Assembly: GCF_011045015.1 (NCBI RefSeq)
Contig: NZ_JAAKZY010000052.1
Coordinates: 1 to 53,897, forward strand
DNA from: Streptomyces scabichelini
GTDB lineage: Bacteria; Actinomycetota; Actinomycetes; Streptomycetales; Streptomycetaceae
DNA: 53,897 bases
Direction of reading: 5' to 3'
The notes under the pieces were generated by a model. The model was not told the origin of the DNA. It searched no databases and was given only the letters and a program-made list of their open reading frames with translations. Shown piece by piece: positions 47,151-53,897 of this stretch (position 1 is the first letter of the stretch; every line of letters starts with the position of its first letter). Made by a program: the position numbers and the translations under genes.

Positions 47151-49634
47151 ATGGACCAGCGCATCGCCGCCGGCCGGGCGACGCGGCCGCTCGGAGATGT
47201 GGTCGGCGAGGCGCTCACGGCGCGCGTCACCGTCGATGAAGGCGGCGCGGTGACCGGGTGGAACGCGGGGGCAGAGCAGTTGCTCGGGTACTCGGCGGCC
47301 CAGATCCTGGGGCGACCGGCGGCCGATCTGCTGGCCGAGGCGATCCCCGCGGAGGACCTGCCACCTTTTGCGGACCTGCCGAGATGGCACGGGAAGGTCT
47401 CCGTCCGGCACCGCGACGGCCGACGCCTCGAGATCAAGGTCATCGCGCACCACAGGACACCGGAGACCGGCACCCGCGAGTGGTTCCTGGTCTCCCCGCT
47501 GACCGGGCAGAAGCCCCTGCCGGATGACGAAGCCCTCGTGAGCTGGAGCTTCGCCCAGTCTCCTTGCTGCGCGCTGGCGCTCTACGACACCGGGCTCCGG
47601 CTGCGGCGGGCCAACGAGGAGATGGAACGGTCCGTGGCCCTCACCGAGGACGACATGCGCGGACTGCGCGTCAACGAGATCGTGGATAACCCGGCCGGTG
47701 AGCTGGCGGAACAGAGCATGACGCGCGTACTGGAGACCGGTGAGCCGCAGTACAACGAGAACTTTCTGCGCGCCCCCGGTGAGAAGCGCGAGCACGCCTG
47801 GTCTGTCTTTCTGTCGCCGCTGCGGGACCGGGCGGGCGAGCTGCACGGTGTCTGTCTCTCCGCCCACGACATGACGGAACAGCACTGGGCCCGCAAGCGG
47901 CTCCAGCTGATCGCCGAAGCGGGCCGGCGCATCGGCAGCACCCTCGATGTGATGCGTACGGCGCAGGAACTGACGGACGTGATGGTCCCGGAACTCGCCG
48001 ACTTCGCCAGCGTCGACCTCCTGACCTCCCTCGACGATCTGGATGATCTGCACGATCTGCATGAGCCGCCCCCGGACGGCGTGACGACGGCCGGCCCTGT
48101 CCTGCTGCGGCGTGTCGCCCACCAGTCCCTGACTCCGGGCGTCCCGGAGACGGTCGTCGCCCTGGGCGACGTGGACGAGTACCCGGAGGGTTCCGCACCG
48201 GTCGAGACTCTCCGGTCGGGACGGGCCACGCTGCGCGAGATGAACGACGCCGAGATCGCCAAGGTGACCGCCCGCGATCCGGTCCGGTCCGCCCGGGTCC
48301 GCGAACTCGGGATCCACTCGGTGATGGCGGTGCCCCTGTCGGCACGCGGAACCACTCTGGGCGTCGCCGTCTTCGTGCGCTACCGGCATCCCGAGGTCTT
48401 CCAGCAGGACGACCTGGTACTGGCCGAGGAACTGGTGGCCCGTGCGGCCGTCTGCATCGACAACGCCCGCCGCTACACCCGCGAACGCGGTACGGCGGTG
48501 ATGCTGCAGCGCAGCCTGCTGCCCCAGCGGCTGCCCGAACAGGCGGCGGTGCAGGTCGCCTCCCGCTACCTCCCGGCCGGCGCACACGCAGGCGTGGGCG
48601 GCGACTGGTTCGACGTGATCCCGCTGTCCGGGGCCCGGGTGGCACTGGTCGTAGGCGACATCGTCGGCCACGGCCTCCACGCCTCCGCGACCATGGGCCG
48701 CCTGCGTACGGCCGTACGCACCCTCGCCGACATCGACCTGCCCCCCGACGAACTGCTCACCCACCTCGACGACCTGGTCGCCCGCCTCTCCACCGAGTCG
48801 GGGAGCGACCAGCCGGCCGGCTGGTACCCGGAGACCGGCGGCGAGGTCGGCGCGACCTGCCTCTACGCCGTGTACGACCCGATCTCCCGCCGCTGCTCAC
48901 TGGCCCGGGCGGGACACCCGGTACCGCTCGTGGTGAGCCCCGACGGCACCGCCGAACTCGTCGACCTCCCGGCGGGCCCTCCGCTGGGCCTGGGCGGCCT
49001 GCCCTTCGAGGCGGCCGAGATCGACTTGGCCGAGGGCAGCCTGCTAGCCCTCTACACCGACGGCCTGGTCGAATCCCGTGACCGCGACATCGACGACGGC
49101 GTCCACCGGCTCGGCCAACTGCTCACCCGGCAGGCGCCCTCCCTGGACGCCTTGTGCGACACGGTGCTCGCCGATCTCCTGCCCCAGCGCCCGGCCGACG
49201 ACGTCGCACTTCTCCTCGCCCGCACCCGCGCACTCGACGCCTCCCAGGTCGCCACCTGGGACGTACCGGCCGATCCCTCCGCCGTCGCCCAGACCCGCAA
49301 GGACGCGGTGGCACAGATCGAGGCCTGGGGGCTGGACGACGCCGCCTTCGTCACCGAGCTGGTCGTCAGCGAACTCGTGACGAACGCCATCCGCCACGCC
49401 GAGCCCCCCATCCAACTCCGCCTGATCCACGAAAACACCCTCATCTGCGAGGTCTCCGACGGCGGCAGCACCGCTCCCCACCTGCGCCGCGCCCGCACGT
49501 ACGACGAGGGCGGCCGCGGCCTCCTCCTCGTCGCCCAGCTGACCCAGCACTGGGGCACCCGCCAGACCACCAACGGCAAGACCATCTGGGCGGAACAGAC
49601 CCTCGAGCCGCCCCCGCCCGGCCAATCCCCCTGA
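47151..49634 (+). CDS. PAS-PAS-GAF-SpoIIE phosphatase-HATPase regulator
   Basis: 827 residues. PAS domains at about 20-115 (TVDEGGAVTGWNAGAEQLLGYS) and 130-255 (SPCCALALYDTGLRLRRANEEMERSVAL), a GAF domain (about 265-440; IHSVMAVPLSARGTTLGVAVFVR), a PP2C-like SpoIIE domain (about 455-690: VGGDWFDVIPLSGARVALVVGDIVGHG, SLLALYTDGLVESR, DDVALLLAR) and a C-terminal HATPase_c anti-sigma kinase-like domain (FVTELVVSELVTNAIRHA, CEVSDGGSTAPHL, GGRGLLLVAQLTQHWG). The metal-binding Asp residues of PP2C are present. Such proteins act in partner switching with STAS proteins. The gene overlaps nothing and is followed by fpg-like after six bases. Confidence 0.93.
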   Translation: MDQRIAAGRATRPLGDVVGEALTARVTVDEGGAVTGWNAGAEQLLGYSAAQILGRPAADLLAEAIPAEDLPPFADLPRWHGKVSVRHRDGRRLEIKVIAHHRTPETGTREWFLVSPLTGQKPLPDDEALVSWSFAQSPCCALALYDTGLRLRRANEEMERSVALTEDDMRGLRVNEIVDNPAGELAEQSMTRVLETGEPQYNENFLRAPGEKREHAWSVFLSPLRDRAGELHGVCLSAHDMTEQHWARKRLQLIAEAGRRIGSTLDVMRTAQELTDVMVPELADFASVDLLTSLDDLDDLHDLHEPPPDGVTTAGPVLLRRVAHQSLTPGVPETVVALGDVDEYPEGSAPVETLRSGRATLREMNDAEIAKVTARDPVRSARVRELGIHSVMAVPLSARGTTLGVAVFVRYRHPEVFQQDDLVLAEELVARAAVCIDNARRYTRERGTAVMLQRSLLPQRLPEQAAVQVASRYLPAGAHAGVGGDWFDVIPLSGARVALVVGDIVGHGLHASATMGRLRTAVRTLADIDLPPDELLTHLDDLVARLSTESGSDQPAGWYPETGGEVGATCLYAVYDPISRRCSLARAGHPVPLVVSPDGTAELVDLPAGPPLGLGGLPFEAAEIDLAEGSLLALYTDGLVESRDRDIDDGVHRLGQLLTRQAPSLDALCDTVLADLLPQRPADDVALLLARTRALDASQVATWDVPADPSAVAQTRKDAVAQIEAWGLDDAAFVTELVVSELVTNAIRHAEPPIQLRLIHENTLICEVSDGGSTAPHLRRARTYDEGGRGLLLVAQLTQHWGTRQTTNGKTIWAEQTLEPPPPGQSP

Positions 49635-49640
49635 CAGCTC

Positions 49641-50420
49641 ATGCCCGAGCTGCCAGACGTCGAGGGATTCCGGAAGGTGCTCGAGTCATGCGCGACGGAC
49701 AGGCTCATCCAACGCGTCGACGTGCGTGACGCAGGTGTGTTGCACGGAGTGAGCGCATGGCGGCTGCGCGACGCGCTGGAAGGCCGGCGCTTCACCAGGC
49801 CGGAGCGGCACGGGAAGTGGCTGCTCGCCCGCACCGGCGACGGCCCCACCCTCCTGCTGCACTTCGGCATGACCGGCCGGCTGGTCTGCGCCCCTCCCGA
49901 CGAGGCGCCCGCTCCCCACGACCGCGTCCTGTTCACCGTCGGCGACGACCGCCAACTCCGCTACCGCGACCAGCGCAAGCTCCAGGGACTCTGGCTGGCC
50001 GACGACGACTCCGCCGTCGTACGGCTGCTGGACCGACAGGGCCCCGACGCGCTGTCCGTGGACCGCAAAGAGTTCGAGGCCGCGCTCGCCGTACGCCGCG
50101 GCCGCGTCAAGACCGTCCTCACCGACCAGTCCGTCCTCGCCGGACTCGGCAACCTGCTCGCCGACGAGATCCTGTGGCGGGCGAGGCTGAGCCCGGCCAG
50201 CCGCGCGAGCGACCTCACCGAGGCCGAACGCCGCCGCCTGTACGCCCACATGCGGCGCACCTTGCGTTCCGCGGTCGCCGCCGGCTGCGTACCACCCCAC
50301 AACTCCTGGCTCACCGGCCACCGCGACGACCCGTCCCCGACCTGCCCACGCTGCGGCAGCCCCCTGCACCGGTCCCGCATGGCGGGCCGCAGCACGCTTT
50401 GGTGCCCACGGTGCCAGTGA
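49641..50420 (+). CDS. Fpg/Nei-family DNA glycosylase
   Basis: 259 residues. Bifunctional base-excision glycosylase: MPELPDVEGFRKVLE with catalytic Pro2 and Glu3 after Met removal, a conserved Lys in RHGKWLLARTG, H2TH region (LTDQSVLAGLGNLLADEILWRARLSP) and a C-terminal zinc finger CPRCGSPLHRSRMAGRSTLWCPRC with four Cys. It excises oxidised bases and nicks the AP site. N-terminal MPELPD rather than MPELPE is the common form for Nei-like actinobacterial proteins. The start is six bases after the PP2C stop, which suggests cotranscription with that stress regulator. Confidence 0.93.
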   Translation: MPELPDVEGFRKVLESCATDRLIQRVDVRDAGVLHGVSAWRLRDALEGRRFTRPERHGKWLLARTGDGPTLLLHFGMTGRLVCAPPDEAPAPHDRVLFTVGDDRQLRYRDQRKLQGLWLADDDSAVVRLLDRQGPDALSVDRKEFEAALAVRRGRVKTVLTDQSVLAGLGNLLADEILWRARLSPASRASDLTEAERRRLYAHMRRTLRSAVAAGCVPPHNSWLTGHRDDPSPTCPRCGSPLHRSRMAGRSTLWCPRCQ

Positions 50421-50475
50421 CTGGCCCTCACCCCCCACACGCACAGACAGCGTTCGAGGGCGGGTGCGGCGACCG

Positions 50476-50973
50476 TCAGCCTGCGCCCTCAGTCTCAGAC
50501 CCCTCAGTTTCAGATCCCTGAGTCTCAGATCCCTGAGTCTCAGACCCCTCAGCCTCAGATCCTTCAGTCTCAGATCCCTCATCCTGAGATCCCTCGGTCT
50601 GGGAATCCTCACTTCGGGACCCCTCGCCCTCACTCTGGGATCCCTCTCTCGGAGAGCCCTCCATGTGGCCCTTCATGTGGCCCTTCATGTAGCCCTCCGT
50701 GTGAGAGCCGGGCTTGTGGGAGCCCTCACCCTGGGAATTGCAGTGGTCCTGCTCCTTGGTGGGCTTCACAGGCCCGAGCAGGACAGACCAAAGGATGCTG
50801 TCAAGGCCATGGTTCGTCTTGACGGACACTGCGCATCTGTCCCGGTCAGACGCTGCCGCGGCGTGCGCCGTGGCAGCTGAGGCGGAGGCCACGGCTGCTG
50901 TGAGGCCGATGACGGCTGCAGCAGCCGAGTGCGCGAGGGACCGGTGCAGAGAGTGCGATCGCGAAGTCTTCAT
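50476..50973 (-). CDS. secreted protein with acidic pentapeptide repeats
   Basis: 165 residues from ATG 50973. Signal peptide MKTSRSHSLHRSLAHSAAAA, hydrophobic core, and likely cleavage around ATAHA (residue 38). A short mature N-domain (ASDRDRCAVSVKTNHGLDSI to EQDHCNS) has two Cys that could pair. The rest is low-complexity: GYMKGHMKGHMEG and then about nine pentapeptides of the form (S/T)(Q/E)(T/D/A)(E/Q)G, e.g. DEGSETEGSEAEGSETQGSE. The DNA repeat is 15 bp. Composition is highly acidic, with no other recognisable domain. Small secreted proteins with an N-domain of this size occur in Streptomyces but I cannot name the family. Confidence 0.75.
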   Translation of the reverse strand: MKTSRSHSLHRSLAHSAAAAVIGLTAAVASASAATAHAAAASDRDRCAVSVKTNHGLDSILWSVLLGPVKPTKEQDHCNSQGEGSHKPGSHTEGYMKGHMKGHMEGSPREGSQSEGEGSRSEDSQTEGSQDEGSETEGSEAEGSETQGSETQGSETEGSETEGAG

Positions 50974-51358
50974 GATCACACTGTGAGCGGAGTGAACTCC
51001 GGGAGGAAGGCTGACAGCCCCTTGCACAGGCAACTCGACCCGATCGTGTGACCCGTCGTCTGATCGTCGACAGGGCAGGGTGAGGAGAAAACAGCTGCTC
51101 AGGGCTGACGTCGCCCGATCAAGCGCTCGGCGCAACGAAACGCAACAGACGCAATAGAGGCAACAGCGGAATCGGGACACGCACTCATCCGGGTGATCAA
51201 GGAGTGCGGGGGATGACGGACGAGGTGGCGTCCGGCCCGACCGGCCGGCGGCGCTCCGTCTGCCGACCGTCTCTGCCGCCTGTGCGCCGGCCAGGGCCCG
51301 AGGGTGCAGGTTGGTCATACCCTCCTGGCGACGATGGTGTCCGCGAGGAGCTTCTCCA
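50974..51358. other. gene-free spacer with 9-10-bp GCAAC repeats
   Basis: No gene seen on either strand. It carries an imperfect 9-10-bp repeat (GCAACGAAAC, GCAACAGAC, GCAATAGAG, GCAACAGCGG; 51132-51169) and a plausible promoter region for the secreted repeat protein. Confidence 0.55.
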
Positions 51359-51398
51359 ACGTCGAAGGGCCCCACCTCGCGGTGGGGCCCTTCGACGT
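51359..51398 (-). terminator. terminator of tRNA-Ser(GGA)
   Basis: A perfect 18-bp stem pairs 51359-51376 with 51381-51398 around TCGC; it begins 18 bases after the encoded CCA end. Confidence 0.9.
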
Positions 51399-51416
51399 AT
51401 TGCCCGGTGAGAGCAA

Positions 51417-51504
51417 TGGCGGAGGATACGAGATTCGAACTCGTGAGGGGTTGCCCCCAACACGCTTTCCAAGCGTGCGCCCTAGGCCTCTAGGCGAATC
51501 CTCC
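51417..51504 (-). tRNA. tRNA-Ser, anticodon GGA, CCA encoded
   Basis: Minus-strand cloverleaf of 85 bases plus an encoded CCA (discriminator G at 51420, CCA at 51419-51417). Acceptor stem GGAGGAT/ATCCTCC, a long variable arm of the Ser type, T arm GAGTTCGAATC and anticodon arm CACGC/GCGTG with anticodon GGA (TTGGAAA loop), reading UCC and UCU. Confidence 0.96.
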
Positions 51505-51577
51505 GCCGGAAACATTACAGGACGGTGGGGAGTGGTCGCGAACTCGTTCGTGCCGGTCAGATCCTGTACCCTGTGCG

Positions 51578-51667
51578 GAGCCCCTCACGCGGCGCTATCT
51601 GACTGAACTCCCCCAGGGCCGGAAGGCAGCAAGGGTAGGTCGGCTCTGGCGGGTGCGTGGGGGGCGC
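51578..51667 (+). ncRNA. ffs: bacterial small SRP RNA (4.5S-type)
   Basis: The universally conserved apical part is present: CCCAGGGCCGGAAGGCAGCAAGGGTAGG (51612-51639, GGAA tetraloop and GCAGCAAG internal loop for Ffh). The outer arms 51580-51590 and 51655-51665 pair over 11 bp with one G-U. It acts with Ffh in co-translational membrane targeting. Length about 90 bases is normal for the short form. Its place upstream of dnaX is conserved in Streptomyces as far as I recall. A TACCCT box at 51567-51572 may be the -10 element. Confidence 0.93.
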
Positions 51668-51670
51668 TTG

Positions 51671-51763
51671 CGTTCCCGGGGGCCCGGGGCGCCCCCCGGG
51701 TGGTCGTACGGGGCAGGCGTTCCCGGGGGGCTGGGGCCGCCCCCCGGTGGCCGTACGGGCAGG
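51671..51763. repeat. 47-bp tandem duplication between ffs and dnaX
   Basis: CGTTCCCGGGGGCCCGGGGC and following bases at 51671-51717 is repeated at 51718-51763 (46 bases) with some substitutions, and a third partial copy (CGCTTCGGGGGAGCTTCC) follows. Each unit contains a GC-rich dyad (GGGGGCCCGGGGCGCCCCCC), so the RNA could fold strongly. Confidence 0.8.
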
Positions 51764-51838
51764 CGCTTCGGGGGAGCTTCCCAGGGTTTGTCCTGCGGGC
51801 GGTTCGGGTTGTCAGTGGGCGCCTATAACCTCGTATGC

Positions 51839-53897
51839 GTGTCGTCTCTCGCGCTGTACCGCCGTTATCGCCCGGAGTCGTTCGCCGAGGTCATCGGGCA
51901 GGAGCATGTCACCGACCCGCTGCAGCAGGCGCTACGGAACAACCGGGTCAATCACGCGTACCTGTTCAGCGGGCCGCGCGGGTGCGGAAAGACGACCAGT
52001 GCGCGGATCCTGGCGCGTTGTCTGAACTGCGAGCAGGGTCCGACGCCCACGCCGTGCGGGGAGTGCCAGTCCTGCCGGGACCTGGCGAGGAACGGGCCGG
52101 GGTCCATCGACGTCATCGAGATCGACGCCGCCTCGCACGGTGGTGTGGACGACGCGCGTGACCTGCGGGAGAAGGCCTTCTTCGGGCCGGCCAGCAGTCG
52201 GTACAAGATCTACATCATCGACGAGGCGCACATGGTCACCTCGGCGGGGTTCAACGCCCTGCTGAAGGTGGTCGAGGAGCCGCCGGAGCACCTCAAGTTC
52301 ATCTTCGCCACGACCGAGCCCGAGAAAGTCATCGGGACCATCCGGTCGCGGACCCACCACTACCCGTTCCGGCTCGTGCCGCCGGGGACCTTGCGGGAGT
52401 ACCTGGGCGAGGTCTGCGGGCGCGAGGGCATCCCCGTCGCGGACGGGGTGCTTCCGCTTGTTGTGCGGGCCGGAGCCGGGTCCGTACGTGACTCCATGTC
52501 CGTCATGGATCAGTTGCTGGCCGCGGTCGGTGCGGACGGTGTGACGTATGCCATGGCGACCTCGCTGCTCGGGTACACGGACGGGTCGCTGCTCGACGCC
52601 GTCGTGGAAGCCTTCGCGGCGGGGGACGGGGCCGCTGCCTTCGAGGTCGTGGACCAGGTCATCGAGGGGGGTAACGATCCGCGGCGGTTCGTCGCGGATC
52701 TGCTGGAGCGGCTCAGGGACCTGGTGATTCTGGCGGCGGTGCCCGACGCCGGTGAGAAGGGGCTCATCGACGCTCCCGCCGACGTCGTGGACCGGATGCG
52801 GACTCAGGCCGGTGTCTTCGGTGCGGCCGAGTTGAGCCGGGCCGCCGACATCGTCAATGACGGCCTTACGGAGATGAGGGGGGCCACCTCGCCCCGGCTT
52901 CAGCTCGAGTTGATCTGTGCGCGGGTGCTGTTGCCCGCGGCGTACGGCGATGAGCGGTCGGTCATGGCCCGGCTCGATCGCCTGGAGCGAGGGGTCAACT
53001 TCACGGGGGCCGGGGCCGGGCCTGCCATGGGCTACGTGCCTGGACCTGATGTTCATGGTGGTGCACAGGGGGCCTCCGCGGCGGCGCCTTCTGTTCCGCC
53101 TGTTCCGCCTGTTCCGCCGGGTGGCGGACCGGAGGCGGCTCGGGCGGCGGTGAGGGGGCCGGGACCTTCTGCTCCTGGTGCCGGCGGGTCACGGGAGGCA
53201 GGACCCGGACCGGGACCGGCTCCGGCCTCGACTCAGGCCGCGCCCGCCGCACCGCCCCCCGAGCAGCCGCCACCGGCATCTGCGCCCGCTCCTGCCAACG
53301 GGGGAACACCCGGCGCCTGGCCCACCACGACGACTGCGGGCAGCGGTCGCCGACCCGGTGGCTGGCCGACAGCGGCGCCCGCGGGCGGGGGCCAGACCCC
53401 GGCCGCGTCCGCATCCCCCACTGCTCCGGCCTCGACCGGCCCGACGCCTGCGGTTTCATCCGCTCCCGCGGTTCCACCGGCTCCTGCCGGCTCTGCTGCT
53501 CCTGCCAACCCTCCGGCTTCCGCGAGCGGTGGGCTCGATCCCCGCATGCTGTGGCCGAACATCCTTGAGGCGGTGAAGAACCGGCGCCGTTTCACCTGGA
53601 TCCTGCTCAGTCAGAATGCGCACGTGGCGGGTTTCGACGGTACGACCCTCCAGATCGGCTTCGTGAACGCGGGGGCGCGGGACAACTTCGCGAGCAGCGG
53701 CAGTGAGGACGTACTGCGGCAGGCATTGATCGAGCAGTTCAACGCGCAGTGGAAGATCGAGGCGGTCGTCGACACGTCGGGGGGTTCGGCGCCGCCGCCC
53801 CCATCGACCGGGTCGACCGGGTCGACCGGGTCCGGATTCGGCGGTGGTTACGGCTCCGGGGGCACCGCCGCTCCGACCGCGCCCCGTCCTTCCGCGC
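51839..53897 (+). CDS. dnaX: DNA polymerase III gamma/tau subunit, 3' end outside window
   Basis: Over 686 codons are visible from GTG 51839. AAA+ clamp-loader domain: ALYRRYRPESFAEVIGQEHV, Walker A GPRGCGKTTSARILAR, zinc-binding Cys cluster (CLNCEQG, PCGECQSC), Walker B IYIIDEAHM, sensor 1 FATTEPEKV, and SRC-like SIRSR counterpart GTIRSRTHHYPFR. Domain III follows (LEAVVEAFAAGD, RLQLELICARVLLP), then a long Pro/Ala/Gly linker and a tau-like C-terminal region (MLWPNILEAVKNRRRFTWILLSQNA). The clamp loader places the beta sliding clamp at the fork. I saw no AAAAAAG-type slippery site in the sequence available. Confidence 0.96.
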   Translation, partial: MSSLALYRRYRPESFAEVIGQEHVTDPLQQALRNNRVNHAYLFSGPRGCGKTTSARILARCLNCEQGPTPTPCGECQSCRDLARNGPGSIDVIEIDAASHGGVDDARDLREKAFFGPASSRYKIYIIDEAHMVTSAGFNALLKVVEEPPEHLKFIFATTEPEKVIGTIRSRTHHYPFRLVPPGTLREYLGEVCGREGIPVADGVLPLVVRAGAGSVRDSMSVMDQLLAAVGADGVTYAMATSLLGYTDGSLLDAVVEAFAAGDGAAAFEVVDQVIEGGNDPRRFVADLLERLRDLVILAAVPDAGEKGLIDAPADVVDRMRTQAGVFGAAELSRAADIVNDGLTEMRGATSPRLQLELICARVLLPAAYGDERSVMARLDRLERGVNFTGAGAGPAMGYVPGPDVHGGAQGASAAAPSVPPVPPVPPGGGPEAARAAVRGPGPSAPGAGGSREAGPGPGPAPASTQAAPAAPPPEQPPPASAPAPANGGTPGAWPTTTTAGSGRRPGGWPTAAPAGGGQTPAASASPTAPASTGPTPAVSSAPAVPPAPAGSAAPANPPASASGGLDPRMLWPNILEAVKNRRRFTWILLSQNAHVAGFDGTTLQIGFVNAGARDNFASSGSEDVLRQALIEQFNAQWKIEAVVDTSGGSAPPPPSTGSTGSTGSGFGGGYGSGGTAAPTAPRPSA

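Noticed and set aside
46401..48764. 787-codon minus-strand frame opposite the SpoIIE gene
   Set aside because: The frame is an antisense shadow that runs across the divergent promoter region into the sigma gene; the SpoIIE domains are on the plus strand.
50420..50900. Plus-strand frame with repeated SLSLRSL motifs (50464-50880)
   Set aside because: It is the antisense of the acidic pentapeptide repeat; the minus-strand protein has a proper signal peptide.
51839..53897. Programmed frameshift site for a gamma subunit in dnaX
   Set aside because: No A-rich slippery heptamer with following hairpin was found in the visible part of the gene.

Overview
The window reads as Streptomyces chromosome. 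GC content is very high and strongly G/C at third codon positions, GTG starts and ATGA-type gene overlaps are common, and the families are typical of the genus: a paired SigF/SigN-type sigma locus, F420-dependent PPOX oxidoreductase, mycothiol-type DinB proteins, CopC-CopD copper proteins and an SRP RNA next to dnaX. No plasmid, phage or transposon machinery and no CRISPR array were seen.

Layout. 1-4.2 kb: end of a Pro-rich repeat protein, a metal-binding DinB-like protein, DUF2797, a monooxygenase and an amidohydrolase. 4.3-10.3 kb: a four-gene overlapping cassette, response regulator, histidine kinase, GT2-GtrA glycosyltransferase and GT39 glycosyltransferase, which looks like a signal-responsive cell-surface glycan unit. 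10.4-16.8 kb: two drug-efflux loci, a TetR-type locus with a palindromic operator and a MarR-MFS operon whose transporter carries three extra carboxypeptidase-regulatory-like domains. 17-21.3 kb: lipoprotein, secreted trypsin and two B/F-type sigma factors. 21.3-28.4 kb: conserved housekeeping block with tRNA-Ser(CGA), tadA and its partner, upp, a LytR_C protein and a HhH-GPD glycosylase. 27.6-31.4 kb: an iron-box-controlled divergent locus with a siderophore-interacting protein on one side and a penicillin acylase plus IucB-like acetyltransferase on the other. 31.4-35.4 kb: cupin, SDR, CopC-CopD and MerR-like genes.

35.5-44.3 kb is an accessory region rich in broken genes. It holds an hsp20-STAS pair with a HAIR-like heat-shock operator placed between two overlapping divergent promoters, a frameshifted grpE, truncated FtsX and histidine kinase genes fused head to head, a truncated toxin beside an apparently intact antitoxin, a regulator fragment, a GC-poorer HEAT membrane protein, a HAD hydrolase, NUDIX, a GlxA-like regulator and an extra GAPDH. 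It ends at a degenerate copy of the 3' half of tRNA-Ser(GGA) with its terminator.

44.3-51.4 kb lies between that remnant and the intact tRNA-Ser(GGA). It carries a SnoaL protein, HxlR regulator, ECF sigma factor, a PAS-GAF-SpoIIE-HATPase regulator, an Fpg/Nei glycosylase and a secreted repeat protein. The SRP RNA and dnaX (cut by the window end) close the window.

Two sequence themes run across the window. One is a dispersed palindromic repeat, seen five times, which supplies the stop codon of three genes. The other is a large number of short tandem repeats (9-47 bp) in intergenic spaces and inside some genes.
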